Shown in pieces: positions 33,844-41,856 of a stretch of 64,000 nt of DNA (positions within the stretch are counted from its first letter, which is position 1; each line of letters opens with the position of its first letter). Under the pieces are notes generated by a model. It did not search any database. It was not told the origin of the DNA and worked only from the letters and a program-made list of their open reading frames with translations. Origin of the DNA: Bradyrhizobium sp. 190 (lineage in GTDB: Bacteria; Pseudomonadota; Alphaproteobacteria; Rhizobiales; Xanthobacteraceae); NCBI RefSeq assembly GCF_023073415.1, contig NZ_JADPJL010000036.1:1-64000 (forward strand), in the 5' to 3' direction. A program made the translations under genes and the position numbers.

Positions 33844-33859
33844 AGCAACTCGCGTGCCA
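33844..33859 (-). promoter_or_regulatory. Sigma-54 -24/-12 promoter of nifB
   Basis: The minus strand reads TGGCACGCGAGTTGCT, an exact match to TGGCAC-N5-TTGCW. It is 41 bases upstream of the nifB ATG. Confidence 0.92.
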
Positions 33860-33937
33860 TTAACGGCGCCTCGGAAATTTCTGTCCGATGTCAGGATGTT
33901 AGCGATGCCCTCTCGCACGCGACAGATCTTTCGCGGT

Positions 33938-33953
33938 TGTTGCAAACGTGACA
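33938..33953. promoter_or_regulatory. NifA upstream activator site of nifB
   Basis: TGTTGCAAACGTGACA matches TGT-N10-ACA. It is about 80-95 bases upstream of the -24 box, the usual enhancer distance. Confidence 0.85.
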
Positions 33954-34055
33954 GAAGGCGCAGTGTCGACACTGGAATCCGATCAGGCGCATATCAACGC
34001 GTCAAACGACGCTCGCGTTTTACGCTATCCAAGCTCCGCTGAAGGCAAGATCCCA

Positions 34056-34919
34056 TCAGGCAGAGATCAAGATCTCGACCGCGCGCGAAAGCGCAATCGC
34101 GAGCGGCGTCAGGGACTGCTCGGCCAGGAAGCGCAGCTCGTTGCGCGAGAGCGCGTCAGGCTCCACAATTGCGTAATGGCTATTGGCTGAGCGTTTGCTG
34201 ATCTGCCGCGCGTAGGTGCGCAACAGCTGGTCGTTGAACTGACAGCCGATGAAGAGGAAGCTTCGCCCGGTCCTCCGCTCCTTGACGATTTCGGGAATCG
34301 GCGTCTGGATGTCGATCTCGGTCAGCACCTCGACATAATCTGCGTCGGAGACCAGGAAGTTCTCGGCGGGCAGCGCGCCGCCGTGCGGTTTGTAGAGGAC
34401 TGTCGTCCAACTGCCAGCCGCAGCGCGATCGATCTCGTTGCCTTCTGCATCATAGAAGCGATACCAGCGGTTTTCGCCGATGCTTGCGCGGGTGATGCCC
34501 TGCACCTCGCCCCATCCCTCGTGCTTGCAAAGCGCAGCACGCATTGCGCCGTCATACCAAGCGTCGACGACGACAGGCAGGGATAGTGAGGCGAGATGAT
34601 GATGCAGCGGCGTCGGATCGACCGGCGCGGCGAAGGCCTGCGCCATCAATGCCGTCACGGTGGAGCGATGCTTATTGCTCTCGATGTGCTGCGCCGACGC
34701 CCAGGGATTGCCCTTGACCCGGCGCGGCAGCGCGACCTTGCTGGCGAAAAAGGCGGCTAGCGCCTCCGGCGTCATCGGGACATCCGGCTTGGACAACTCG
34801 GCGACGCCAGGTCCGAGATAGGGAACAATGCTGCCGGCACGCAGCCTAGCTGCGACGTTAGTGAGAATCGCCTCAGCATCGGCCGCGTTTACAAAATCGA
34901 TTTGTCGGATCGCCTTCAT
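34056..34919 (-). CDS. SIR2-family protein in the nifS operon
   Basis: 287 residues. RLRAGSIVPYLGPGVAEL near the start corresponds to the SIR2-like NAD-binding segment (GAGxS region, here LGPGV), and KPHGG and GRSFLFIGCQFNDQLLRTYA are the later SIR2 landmarks (KxHG, G.s..D...). Starts at 34919, ATGA overlap with nifT. SIR2-type domains either deacylate proteins or hydrolyse NAD. Here a defence role is unlikely by context, so it probably serves nitrogen fixation; the exact role is unknown. Confidence 0.8.
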   Translation of the reverse strand: MKAIRQIDFVNAADAEAILTNVAARLRAGSIVPYLGPGVAELSKPDVPMTPEALAAFFASKVALPRRVKGNPWASAQHIESNKHRSTVTALMAQAFAAPVDPTPLHHHLASLSLPVVVDAWYDGAMRAALCKHEGWGEVQGITRASIGENRWYRFYDAEGNEIDRAAAGSWTTVLYKPHGGALPAENFLVSDADYVEVLTEIDIQTPIPEIVKERRTGRSFLFIGCQFNDQLLRTYARQISKRSANSHYAIVEPDALSRNELRFLAEQSLTPLAIALSRAVEILISA

Positions 34920-35140
34920 CGCTCGTCCCCGTTCTCGCCACGCTTCCTGGCATTGATGGTGATCGGCAGCGGCGTGTCGCTCGCCATGTCGGGCAGATCG
35001 AGCACCCAGCCATTGGCTATTCTGATCCAACCGCCCCACAGCGTCTCGTGCTCGGACTCCACGATCGGCTCTTCAAGATCCTTTTTCGGCACGTAAATCG
35101 ATAGGCCCGCCTCCGGAGAGCGGCGGATCATGATTTTCAT
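34916..35140 (-). CDS. nifT: NifT/FixU family protein
   Basis: 74 residues: MKIMIRRSPEAGLSIYVPKK, DLEEPIVESEH and LWGGWIRIANGWVLDLPDM, the NifT signature (KVMIR...LxxYVPKKDLEE.V...E....WGG...L.NGW.L.lP.m). Small nif-cluster protein of uncertain function in nitrogenase maturation. Follows nifS by 4 bases and overlaps the SIR2 gene. Confidence 0.93.
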   Translation of the reverse strand: MKIMIRRSPEAGLSIYVPKKDLEEPIVESEHETLWGGWIRIANGWVLDLPDMASDTPLPITINARKRGENGDER

Positions 35141-35144
35141 GAGA

Positions 35145-36344
35145 TCAACTCCGTGAATGGGCCGGATCGCTGATGGGATTGGCGCGCTCCCGCGACATGG
35201 CGCGCAAGTGAGCTACGATGTCGGACAGAGTGCGGATGACCAGATCTATTTCTTCGACAGCGGTTTCATGCGACAGCGAAAAGCGCACCGCGCCACGTAG
35301 GCTCCTCGCCGGCAGGTTCATGGCGCTCAGCACATGAGATGGCTCCATCGAGCCGGAGCTGCACGCTGATCCGAGCGAAGCGGCAATGCCGGCGCGATTG
35401 AGATGGTGGACGATCGCTTCGCCTTCGAGATGCTCGAAGGCGATATTAGCCGTGTTCGGCAGCCGGCAGCTGACATCGCCGAGGACCATGCAGTGGCCGT
35501 TCTGTAACATCGCTTGTTCCAGGCGATCGCGCAACGCACCAACGCGAACGCGTTCGGCCTCGAGGCGCTCTGCCGCAAGTTTTGCAGCTTTTCCAAGACC
35601 GACGATGCCGGGAACGTTCTCGGTTCCGCCGCGGCGCCGTCGCTCCTGTGCTCCGCCCCAAATCAGCGGCCTGAATTTTGTGCCTTTGCGCAAATAGAGC
35701 GCGCCAACTCCCTTGGGTCCGTGCAGCTTGTGCGCGGACATCGACAGCATGTCGATATCACTAACCTTTAGGTCAATCGGCACCCTGCCTATGGCCTGCA
35801 CCGCATCGGTGTGAAACAGCGCGCCGGACGCGCGCGCCATCCTGGCCAGATCTTCAACCGGGAAAATGTTTCCGGTTTCGTTGTTGGCCCACATGACAGA
35901 CGCTACCGCCGTGCGTGGTCCAAGCGCCCAGCGAAAAGCCTCGACATCAAGTCTGCCGCGCGAATCCACCGGGATCAGATGGGTCTTGACACCCCTTGTC
36001 GCCAACTCTTTGACCAGCGCCAGGATCGCCTGGTGCTCGACGGAGGTGGTGACGATCTCGTCCCGCCCCTCCTGGGTCACAAGCGCGGAGAGAATGGCGG
36101 CGTTGTTGGATTCGGTGCCGCCAGATGTGAAGACGATCTCATGATCGTAGGCAGCCCCTAACAAGGCCTTCAGGCTGCGGCGCGCCTGCTTCACGGCGCC
36201 CGCGATCTTGTTCCCGAAGGCATGAGCGGAGGAGGCATTGCCAAACTGCTCGGTGAAGAACGGCAACATGGCTTCGACAACGCAGGGATCCGTCCGCGTT
36301 GTCGCATTGTTGTCGAGATAAACCGACACAAACGCCTCGTTCAA
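35145..36344 (-). CDS. nifS: NifS cysteine desulfurase
   Basis: A 399-residue class V PLP enzyme that provides sulfur for nitrogenase clusters. PLP lysine K206 in SAHKLHGPKG; H104 in SVEHQA stacks on PLP; catalytic C328 in GSACSSGS forms the persulfide. TSGGTESNN is the family's phosphate-binding motif. The start overlaps the NifU-type gene by ATGA (36341-36344). Part of the sigma-54-driven iscA-nifU'-nifS-nifT-SIR2 operon. Confidence 0.97.
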   Translation of the reverse strand: MNEAFVSVYLDNNATTRTDPCVVEAMLPFFTEQFGNASSAHAFGNKIAGAVKQARRSLKALLGAAYDHEIVFTSGGTESNNAAILSALVTQEGRDEIVTTSVEHQAILALVKELATRGVKTHLIPVDSRGRLDVEAFRWALGPRTAVASVMWANNETGNIFPVEDLARMARASGALFHTDAVQAIGRVPIDLKVSDIDMLSMSAHKLHGPKGVGALYLRKGTKFRPLIWGGAQERRRRGGTENVPGIVGLGKAAKLAAERLEAERVRVGALRDRLEQAMLQNGHCMVLGDVSCRLPNTANIAFEHLEGEAIVHHLNRAGIAASLGSACSSGSMEPSHVLSAMNLPARSLRGAVRFSLSHETAVEEIDLVIRTLSDIVAHLRAMSRERANPISDPAHSRS

Positions 36345-36631
36345 TGCCGCGCTTTGGCGGCGCCGGCGACCGGGATCAGGCGAACGAATTCGCCGAGCCT
36401 TTCGACCAGTCGCGTCTGAATACCTTCCAGCGTAAAGCTCGAAAGCTTGCAGAACGCGCAGGCACCGGTCAGCTTGACCATGATTTTGTTGCCGTCGATC
36501 TCGACAAGCTGACAGTCGCCGCCGTCGCGCTGCAGATTGGGACGGATCTCCTCGATCACAGCGCGAATGATTTGCGCCCGATCGGTCTCAGTCACCGGCG
36601 GTTGCTTCAGTTGTTTGGACTCGACCAGCAT
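36341..36631 (-). CDS. NifU C-terminal-domain Fe-S scaffold
   Basis: 96 residues matching only the C-terminal Nfu-type domain of NifU: IRPNLQRDGGDCQLVEIDGN and VKLTGACAFCKLSSFTLEG with the cluster-binding C58-x2-C61. Full NifU has an IscU-like N-terminal and central [2Fe-2S] domain; these are not encoded here, so the assembly pathway must use another scaffold. ATG 36631 chosen because the upstream frame is antisense-like to iscA. Confidence 0.9.
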   Translation of the reverse strand: MLVESKQLKQPPVTETDRAQIIRAVIEEIRPNLQRDGGDCQLVEIDGNKIMVKLTGACAFCKLSSFTLEGIQTRLVERLGEFVRLIPVAGAAKARH

Positions 36632-36650
36632 GCTTCGAGTTCTCTTGTCA

Positions 36651-36971
36651 TCAGCCGAAGGATTTGCCACAGGAGCAGCTCGACCTTGCGTTCGGATTGT
36701 CGAACCTGAAGCCCGAACCCTCCAGCGCCACCACGAAATCGATGGTCGTGCCGGCGAGGTGCTCATGGCTTCTATTGTCGACGAACAACTTGACCCCATC
36801 GTGCTCGATCACGGTGTCGTCGGGCTTCGGCTCGTCGGCCAGGCCCATCATGTATTTGAATCCGGCGCAGCCGCCGGCCTCGACCGTAATGCGCAGGCCG
36901 CTCGCCGGCTGCGGCGACGTTGAAATCGCGCCCTTGACCGCATTCACTGCGCTATTCGTCAGATTAATCAT
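36651..36971 (-). CDS. IscA/HesB-type Fe-S carrier
   Basis: A 106-residue A-type carrier with the three-cysteine pattern: C35 in EAGGCAGFKYMM, C99 and C101 in SSCSCGKSFG. Begins MINLTNSAVNAVKGAIS. First gene of the operon; the sigma-54 promoter lies 41 bases upstream. It probably passes clusters from the nif assembly proteins to nitrogenase components. Confidence 0.92.
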   Translation of the reverse strand: MINLTNSAVNAVKGAISTSPQPASGLRITVEAGGCAGFKYMMGLADEPKPDDTVIEHDGVKLFVDNRSHEHLAGTTIDFVVALEGSGFRFDNPNARSSCSCGKSFG

Positions 36972-37011
36972 GGATCACCCTTGATTTGCCTCGGTCGGTT
37001 GCCTGCGAATT

Positions 37012-37027
37012 GGCAAGTCGCATGCCA
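37012..37027 (-). promoter_or_regulatory. Sigma-54 promoter of the iscA-nifS operon
   Basis: The minus strand reads TGGCATGCGACTTGCC, good -24 (TGGCAT) and -12 (TTGC) boxes at correct spacing, 41 bases before the iscA start. Confidence 0.85.
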
Positions 37028-37087
37028 GCGAGCACGCAGTTGAAAATGCTCGCCTTTTCGAATCGCGCCTGTTGACCTTGCGACGCT

Positions 37088-37103
37088 TGTCCGGTTCCTG
37101 ACA
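37088..37103. promoter_or_regulatory. NifA upstream activator site
   Basis: TGTCCGGTTCCTGACA matches TGT-N10-ACA, about 60-75 bases upstream of the -24 box of the iscA operon. It also lies 150 bases before the divergent 37253 gene. Confidence 0.8.
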
Positions 37104-37252
37104 ACGGTCTTCCAACGATCGCGGCGCGCTTGCCTGTTTTCTTTATGGATTCCGCCGATAAAGCGTGGCGTACGCGGCGGCAAACAACTTGCATTGCGTG
37201 TCGCGCCGGCCGAGGTGTCCGGCGATTGTCTTAGATCGAGGAACGATTTTTC

Positions 37253-37843
37253 ATGACAGCAATTGAGAACACCGCGCTCGGCCGGCTGGAGAAGGAGGGG
37301 CGCCTGCTCAACGCCGTATTCAAGGGCGCGACCATCAGGCCGGGCCGGTTCGGCTTTCGCGGCGATATCGCGCTGAAATTCCAGGCCCAGGTCGCGGACG
37401 AGAAACGGCCGCCCGACATTTCGATCGAGCAGGTGCTGACGGTCGCCGAGGAAGGCGAAAACACCATTCCGGTGCTGGCCGGCTACCTGCACTCCTTCGC
37501 CTATCTCGCTGACGTCGCCAAGGTTCTTGACGGCGCGCTAAGCCCTGACGGCAGCTACTTCATTTTCTGCAACAACATAGACCTGTTGGCGAAATACCGA
37601 ACCAAGCTCGGCGATATCACCTTCCACGTGCTGCCGTGCGATCAATCCACCGTCTGGAAGGAAATGATGTACCTGGTCGGCGTCGACAAGAACGATATCA
37701 AGAGGCTCGATGCGGGTGGCAGGCTCGATTATCTAATCGACGCGGCCAAGCATGTCGATGCGTCCTTTGACGATGTCTCTTACGAATACGGGCTGAAGAA
37801 GATGGAGCCTGTGAAAAACCGCAACGAGAACCGGCCGGTCTGA
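37253..37843 (+). CDS. Unknown nif-region protein, 196 aa
   Basis: Starts MTAIENTALGRLEKEGRLLN with GAGGAACG upstream. It has an even alpha/beta composition: FGFRGDIALKFQAQVADEKR, IPVLAGYLHSFAYLADVAKV, FHVLPCDQSTVWKEMMYLVG. No signal peptide, membrane segment or cofactor motif. I do not recognise the family. It is transcribed divergently from the iscA-nifS operon across a shared region with a NifA site, the only rightward gene in the nif block, and convergent with the Rieske gene. No good sigma-54 promoter was found on its own strand. Confidence 0.75.
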   Translation: MTAIENTALGRLEKEGRLLNAVFKGATIRPGRFGFRGDIALKFQAQVADEKRPPDISIEQVLTVAEEGENTIPVLAGYLHSFAYLADVAKVLDGALSPDGSYFIFCNNIDLLAKYRTKLGDITFHVLPCDQSTVWKEMMYLVGVDKNDIKRLDAGGRLDYLIDAAKHVDASFDDVSYEYGLKKMEPVKNRNENRPV

Positions 37844-37852
37844 GCGCTGGCT

Positions 37853-38266
37853 TCAGCTCTTGCCGGAGGGGTCCTCGTCCTCGAGGAGCCGCACGCCGGT
37901 GACGCAGATGTCGCCTTCCAACACCGTCAACGTGATGGGCGTGAGTCCGCTACCCTTGCACGGGCCATCAACGCAGCGGCCGGTGCCGAGCTCGAAGGCC
38001 GAGCCGTGCTTGCCGCACATCAGTCGGATGCCGCTGGGATCGAGGAACTGGTTGCGATCCCAGTCGAGATTGACGCCTTTGTGCGGGCATCTGTTGAGAT
38101 AGCCAAACACCTGCTTACCCCAGCGCACGACAATAATGGGCCACGGCCTGTGGCTGCCGTCTTCGTCTAGTATTACGAGGTGGAAGCCCATGGCGCGCCG
38201 ACTTGGAATGTCGTTGAAGCCGCAGATCGCATAGGCGGAATTCGGCGGCATCCGTTGCTCGTTCAT
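37853..38266 (-). CDS. Rieske [2Fe-2S] domain protein, second copy
   Basis: 137 residues with cluster ligands C60-P-H62 and C84-G-K-H87, paralogous to 27051-27500 (shared PWPIIVVRWGxxxxGYLNRCPH-like core and RCVDGPC/FCIDGPC segment). Start at 38266 (MNEQRMPPN). A poor sigma-54-like site (TTGCGCGATTTTTGCA, minus, 38305-38320) precedes it. Probably a soluble electron carrier working in the nif region. Confidence 0.87.
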   Translation of the reverse strand: MNEQRMPPNSAYAICGFNDIPSRRAMGFHLVILDEDGSHRPWPIIVVRWGKQVFGYLNRCPHKGVNLDWDRNQFLDPSGIRLMCGKHGSAFELGTGRCVDGPCKGSGLTPITLTVLEGDICVTGVRLLEDEDPSGKS

Positions 38267-38600
38267 GACAAGACCCCTGTCATTGATCACCCTGCGATCA
38301 GCCCTGCAAAAATCGCGCAAGTGGCGGATCTCCTCACCTTTTGGGGAACCCGATGCGCGACGTCGACCTCATTTCGATGAGCGAGATATTTGATCTGAGG
38401 CCGCGTCGACCGCAGCTCCTTCGTGTTGCTGTCCAGGACTGACCATTTTGTCGCATCTTGCAGGCGCGACAGAGGCCGCTTCGATGCCTACTACACGGCC
38501 TTGCGCCGGCAGCTTCCGGCGTTGCGTGCTAACCAGGCATTGGCGCGGCTCTGGAATCAGGGCGGCTAGCCAGTATGCGGACCAATATTTGGATCACCCG

Positions 38601-38816
38601 ATGGCGACGCTGATCAAGACCACACTGGACGGACACAAGCTCGAGGTTATTGGGCTTGCCATCTGTCTCGACGACAAGCTCGAAGCAATTGAATTGATCG
38701 TGATGCTAGCGCACCCGAATCGGCGCGCCATCCTGGCCGCTGTCCCGCAGGCCACCGATATGTCCGGCGGCGTGCTGTTGACGCGAGAGGGGCGGACATC
38801 GCGTTCGCCTCCTTAA
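38601..38816 (+). pseudogene. Fragment of a small Bradyrhizobium-type family
   Basis: Reads MATLIKTTLDGHKLEVIGLA, then HPNRRAILAAVPQATDMSGG and VLLTREG, resembling a short family with HPNRxAILAAVPxATHMAG, after which the frame becomes random. An upstream piece (AYYTALRRQLPALRANQALA) is in another frame. Non-functional relic between the Rieske gene and fdxB. Confidence 0.4.
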
Positions 38817-38927
38817 GCAAGCCGAAGCGACGACGCTGGCCAATCCCGGCGCCAGCAACGAACGTTTCCGCATCGCCGCGATGTGGAAGGCGCGCGCGCG
38901 AACAGAGGATCGAGTGATCCTCCCTCC

Positions 38928-38941
38928 CCCTCCGCGGAGGG
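38928..38941 (-). terminator. Candidate hairpin downstream of fdxB
   Basis: CCCTCCGCGGAGGG forms a compact inverted repeat about 105 bases beyond the fdxB stop, in a GC-rich stretch. It may end the nifD operon transcript. Weak evidence. Confidence 0.3.
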
Positions 38942-39046
38942 TCGGGCGAGGGGCTCATCCGCGAGCGCAGCGCATGGAGAGTCCCCTCGCCCGATGCTTG
39001 GTGTCGACCTCGCTCCGCTCCATAGGAGAAGTAAACAGAGGCGTCG

Positions 39047-39343
39047 CTAAGCCGCTTCCGCCGAGGCGGGCGCGTGAGTCTGGCAGTCGGTCGGACAGAC
39101 CCGGGCGCAGGCGCCGCAGCCGATGCAGGCGCCCTGATCATTCATCACCATAATCTTCTTCTCGATCTCATCGTCGTCATCATCGAGATCGACAAGCTCG
39201 CCCTCCTCGTTGATCCCCTTCAACGTCATGACGTTCCGACCGCAGACCTTGAAGCAGCGGCCACAGCCGATGCAGTGGTTGGGATCGATCGAGATCAGGT
39301 AATCCGGCGTCCAGTTGCGACCATCGCGCGTTGCAAATGACAT
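39047..39343 (-). CDS. fdxB: Ferredoxin III, nif-specific (FdxB)
   Basis: 98 residues with two cluster motifs: C24xxC27xxC30xxxC34 (CIGCGRCFKVC) and C73xxC76xxC79xxxC83 (CIGCGACARVC), separated by an acidic loop with a run of aspartates (DLDDDDDEIE). This is the FdxB type found after nifX. Last gene of the nifD operon. Likely carries electrons in nitrogenase cofactor assembly. Confidence 0.95.
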   Translation of the reverse strand: MSFATRDGRNWTPDYLISIDPNHCIGCGRCFKVCGRNVMTLKGINEEGELVDLDDDDDEIEKKIMVMNDQGACIGCGACARVCPTDCQTHAPASAEAA

Positions 39344-39355
39344 GCTGGGATCCCC

Positions 39356-39556
39356 TTACGTCCTTTCCAGTGCCTTCAGATCCTCGCGCTTTCGCTCGAG
39401 TTCGGCAAAGGCATCGTGCGCCTTCTGAGCCACCGCCATGATCGACGTCCAGTTGGCGGGCAATTCCTCCGAAAGGTCGTGCAGATCCATCTTGGCCTGT
39501 GTGGCCTTGGTCGACAGCTTTTTTATCTCTACTTTCAGCGTCTCAAGATCGCTCAT
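39356..39556 (-). CDS. CCE_0567/DUF683-type nif-associated protein
   Basis: 66 residues: MSDLETLKVEIKKLSTKATQ AKMDLHDLSEELPANW, then AQKAHDAFAELERKREDLKA, a two-helix hairpin. Members of this family are always near nifX and have been seen to bind metal. It lies between fdxB and the NifX-associated gene. Short gaps of 10-12 bases imply one operon. Confidence 0.88.
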   Translation of the reverse strand: MSDLETLKVEIKKLSTKATQAKMDLHDLSEELPANWTSIMAVAQKAHDAFAELERKREDLKALERT

Positions 39557-39566
39557 GAGCTGCCCC

Positions 39567-40040
39567 TCAATAGTTCGCCACGTCGGGATATTTCTGGATC
39601 ATCTTGATGCCGCTTCTGACATATTTGCCACCCTCGGCAGCCAGCTTTGAGAGGCTGTCGAAGCCGAATCGATGCACATCGCGCAGCTGCTTGCTTAATA
39701 CGATCAGCCGGCCGCCGATCAGCACCATGCGGCCAAAGCCTTCATGGTGCATCTTCAGCATCGGCTGGATCATCACACCCGTCGCCTTCTCGATCGAGAG
39801 GGCAACTGCATTGAAGAACAGCTCCAGCCGCCAGACCGTATCCGGATCGGGATCGCCGACGATAGGCAACGCGCGCCGCTTCTCCCTGTCGAGTATGTAG
39901 GGCTCGAGCAGATCGAGATCGCTCTTGTCTTCCCAGGCGCCATTTATGTCCTGAGCGCGCCAGATCCTGACCAGCTCTTTTACGAACGGCGCATCGAGAG
40001 CGACGCTCGTGGCTTGCAGTATTTCTACTGTCTCAGTCAT
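39567..40040 (-). CDS. NifX-associated nitrogen fixation protein (DUF269)
   Basis: 157 residues: FVKELVRIWRAQDINGAWED, NAVALSIEKATGVMIQPMLK, MHHEGFGRMVLIGGRLIVLS, KLAAEGGKYVRSGIKMIQKY. This is the conserved protein always downstream of nifX (DUF269). It probably takes part in FeMo-co handling. Seven bases after nifX. Intact. Confidence 0.94.
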   Translation of the reverse strand: MTETVEILQATSVALDAPFVKELVRIWRAQDINGAWEDKSDLDLLEPYILDREKRRALPIVGDPDPDTVWRLELFFNAVALSIEKATGVMIQPMLKMHHEGFGRMVLIGGRLIVLSKQLRDVHRFGFDSLSKLAAEGGKYVRSGIKMIQKYPDVANY

Positions 40041-40047
40041 ATCACCC

Positions 40048-40443
40048 TCACTTTTCGAAATCGAACGTGCGCTCCTGTCCCCTTGCCAGTGCCTTGCGCA
40101 GCCAGGGAGGTGGCGTACCCTTCAGCACGCGTTGTAGCTTTTCGAGCAGGTCAAGTATGCTCTCGGGCTTGTTCACCTTGATGGGATGTATACCGTTCGC
40201 CACCACTCGCGCGGCGGCAGATCCGCCGATGGCAACGACATAGAGGATGGCGCAATCCTTGATCGCCTCGAGCTTGGGCGCAAGCTTGTCCTCGTTGCCG
40301 TCTTCCTTGACATCACCCTCGAACTGGAAGGCTTTCAGAAACACGTGCCCGTCTGGCCAAACATCATAGATGGCAATGTTCTTGGCCCAGCCGAAATGCG
40401 CATCAACGCGCCTCAAGTCCTGGGTAGCAAATGCGACCTTCAT
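40048..40443 (-). CDS. nifX: NifX, FeMo-co precursor carrier
   Basis: 131 residues: MKVAFATQDLRRVDAHFGWA, DCAILYVVAIGGSAAARVVA, GIHPIKVNKPESILDLLEKL. The NifX/NafY fold binds NifB-co and the VK-cluster between NifB and NifEN. The same domain ends NifB in this window. Lies 21 bases after nifN. Confidence 0.95.
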   Translation of the reverse strand: MKVAFATQDLRRVDAHFGWAKNIAIYDVWPDGHVFLKAFQFEGDVKEDGNEDKLAPKLEAIKDCAILYVVAIGGSAAARVVANGIHPIKVNKPESILDLLEKLQRVLKGTPPPWLRKALARGQERTFDFEK

Positions 40444-40464
40444 GCAATCGACCTCTCTGTCGCG

Positions 40465-41847
40465 TCAATAAAGCTGTGGGCGCCCGGACCTGCAGGCTGG
40501 CATTGGTGATCGCCAGGTATCGGGCGTCGGCTGGTGATTTTCCTCGCGGTCGGCGATAATGAGATTGGCGATATCGAAGATCAGATCGCGCGTGCCGCGG
40601 TAACCGACGGATAGCTGGTGTCCCGCGCCGATCCGATCGAACATTGGAAATCCCGCGCGATAGAACGGAATGTTTAGCCGTGCGGCGGCTTGGCGACCAT
40701 GCGAATGGGTGATCAAAAGATCGCATGCGCGCGCCTTCGCGAGTTCCTCCAGATCTTCGAGATCGCCGATCAGCACCTCGTTCGTCTTAACGCGCTCGAG
40801 CACTGGCGATTGCGTCGTAGTCACGGCCGCAGTGACCTGCGCGCCCATCTCGTGCAGCATGCTGGAGACATCGAACAACAAGTCGGGCTCCGCGCCGATC
40901 GCGAGCCTCCGGCCAGCGATGTGGAAATGCGCATCGAGCATGGCATCGGCGAGCTGGCCTCGCTGCCGCCGATATTTTGATGGTATCGGGCGTTCGCTGA
41001 TCTCGCTCAGGAACGCGATGAATTGATCGTTGGGGATAAGTCCGCAAAGCCGCTCGAACAGACGGAACGGCACCCCCGCCTTGGCCTGCATGTTTTCCGC
41101 TGCCCGCCGCATCTGCGCCCCGATGGCAATGGTCCAGCCGGCCCGGCCCATGCTCACGACTTCGTCGACCCCGATGCCGCCGATGGTCGTCGGTGTGAAC
41201 TCGTCCGGGATATGACCGTCCAGCGATCCCGCCAGATCAGGCAGGAAGGATGGCTTGAGGCCGAAATCCTCCAAAATGGTCCTGAGTTCGTCGAGATCAC
41301 CCGGCGTTAGGTGACATCCGGGCAGGACATTCACTTGCGCGGGATCGCGCTCAGTCTCGACCGCCGGCGCCTCCACCAGCACCTCGACCATGCGAGCCAC
41401 TGTCTTCTCCCAGCCGTCTTGGAATGCGTCCTTGAAATCGGGCGTCGAGAGATAGACTAGAGGAAACTTGGCGAGCTGCGGATGCCTGTCGCGAATCAGC
41501 TTGATGTAGGCGTTGACATCATCGCCATTCGTTTCGGTCACCCCGGTCGAGCAGATCCCGATGATCTCCGGCTTGGTCCGGTTGTAGATGTTGAGTATAG
41601 ACTGCTCGACATTTTCATAGCCGCCGAGCACGGTCGTCACCTCGCTCATCGCAGTGGTCTGCAGCGGCACCGCCTCCTTGAAATGCCGCACGAACAGTGT
41701 GAGCCCGAAGGATGTGCAGCCCTGCGAACCGTGCAGAATCGGCATCGCCCCACGCAGCCCTAAGAAGGCAAATGCGCCGCCGATCGGCTGGCTCACCTTC
41801 AGCGGGTTGACCGCACAGGCCTTCTTCGGCGCGGTGACGATGGCCAT
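40465..41847 (-). CDS. nifN: NifN, FeMo-co scaffold beta subunit
   Basis: 460 residues, homologous to NifK. PIGGAFAFLGLRGAMPILHG, SQGCTSFGLTLFVRHFKEAV and GICSTGVTETNGDDVNAYIK show the ligand regions of the NifEN P-cluster-like 4Fe-4S site. Forms the alpha2-beta2 scaffold with NifE on which FeMo-co is completed. Nine bases after nifE. Usual length. Confidence 0.96.
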   Translation of the reverse strand: MAIVTAPKKACAVNPLKVSQPIGGAFAFLGLRGAMPILHGSQGCTSFGLTLFVRHFKEAVPLQTTAMSEVTTVLGGYENVEQSILNIYNRTKPEIIGICSTGVTETNGDDVNAYIKLIRDRHPQLAKFPLVYLSTPDFKDAFQDGWEKTVARMVEVLVEAPAVETERDPAQVNVLPGCHLTPGDLDELRTILEDFGLKPSFLPDLAGSLDGHIPDEFTPTTIGGIGVDEVVSMGRAGWTIAIGAQMRRAAENMQAKAGVPFRLFERLCGLIPNDQFIAFLSEISERPIPSKYRRQRGQLADAMLDAHFHIAGRRLAIGAEPDLLFDVSSMLHEMGAQVTAAVTTTQSPVLERVKTNEVLIGDLEDLEELAKARACDLLITHSHGRQAAARLNIPFYRAGFPMFDRIGAGHQLSVGYRGTRDLIFDIANLIIADREENHQPTPDTWRSPMPACRSGRPQLY

Positions 41848-41856
41848 GACGACATC

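Noticed and set aside
32370..33845. Long plus-strand open frame (491 codons) opposite nifB
   Set aside because: It is the antisense shadow of nifB; composition mirrors the GC-rich third-codon bias and no ribosome site exists.
37853..38266. Sigma-54 promoter for the second Rieske gene (TTGCGCGATTTTTGCA, 38305-38320)
   Set aside because: The essential GG of the -24 box is missing and no TGT-N10-ACA site is nearby.
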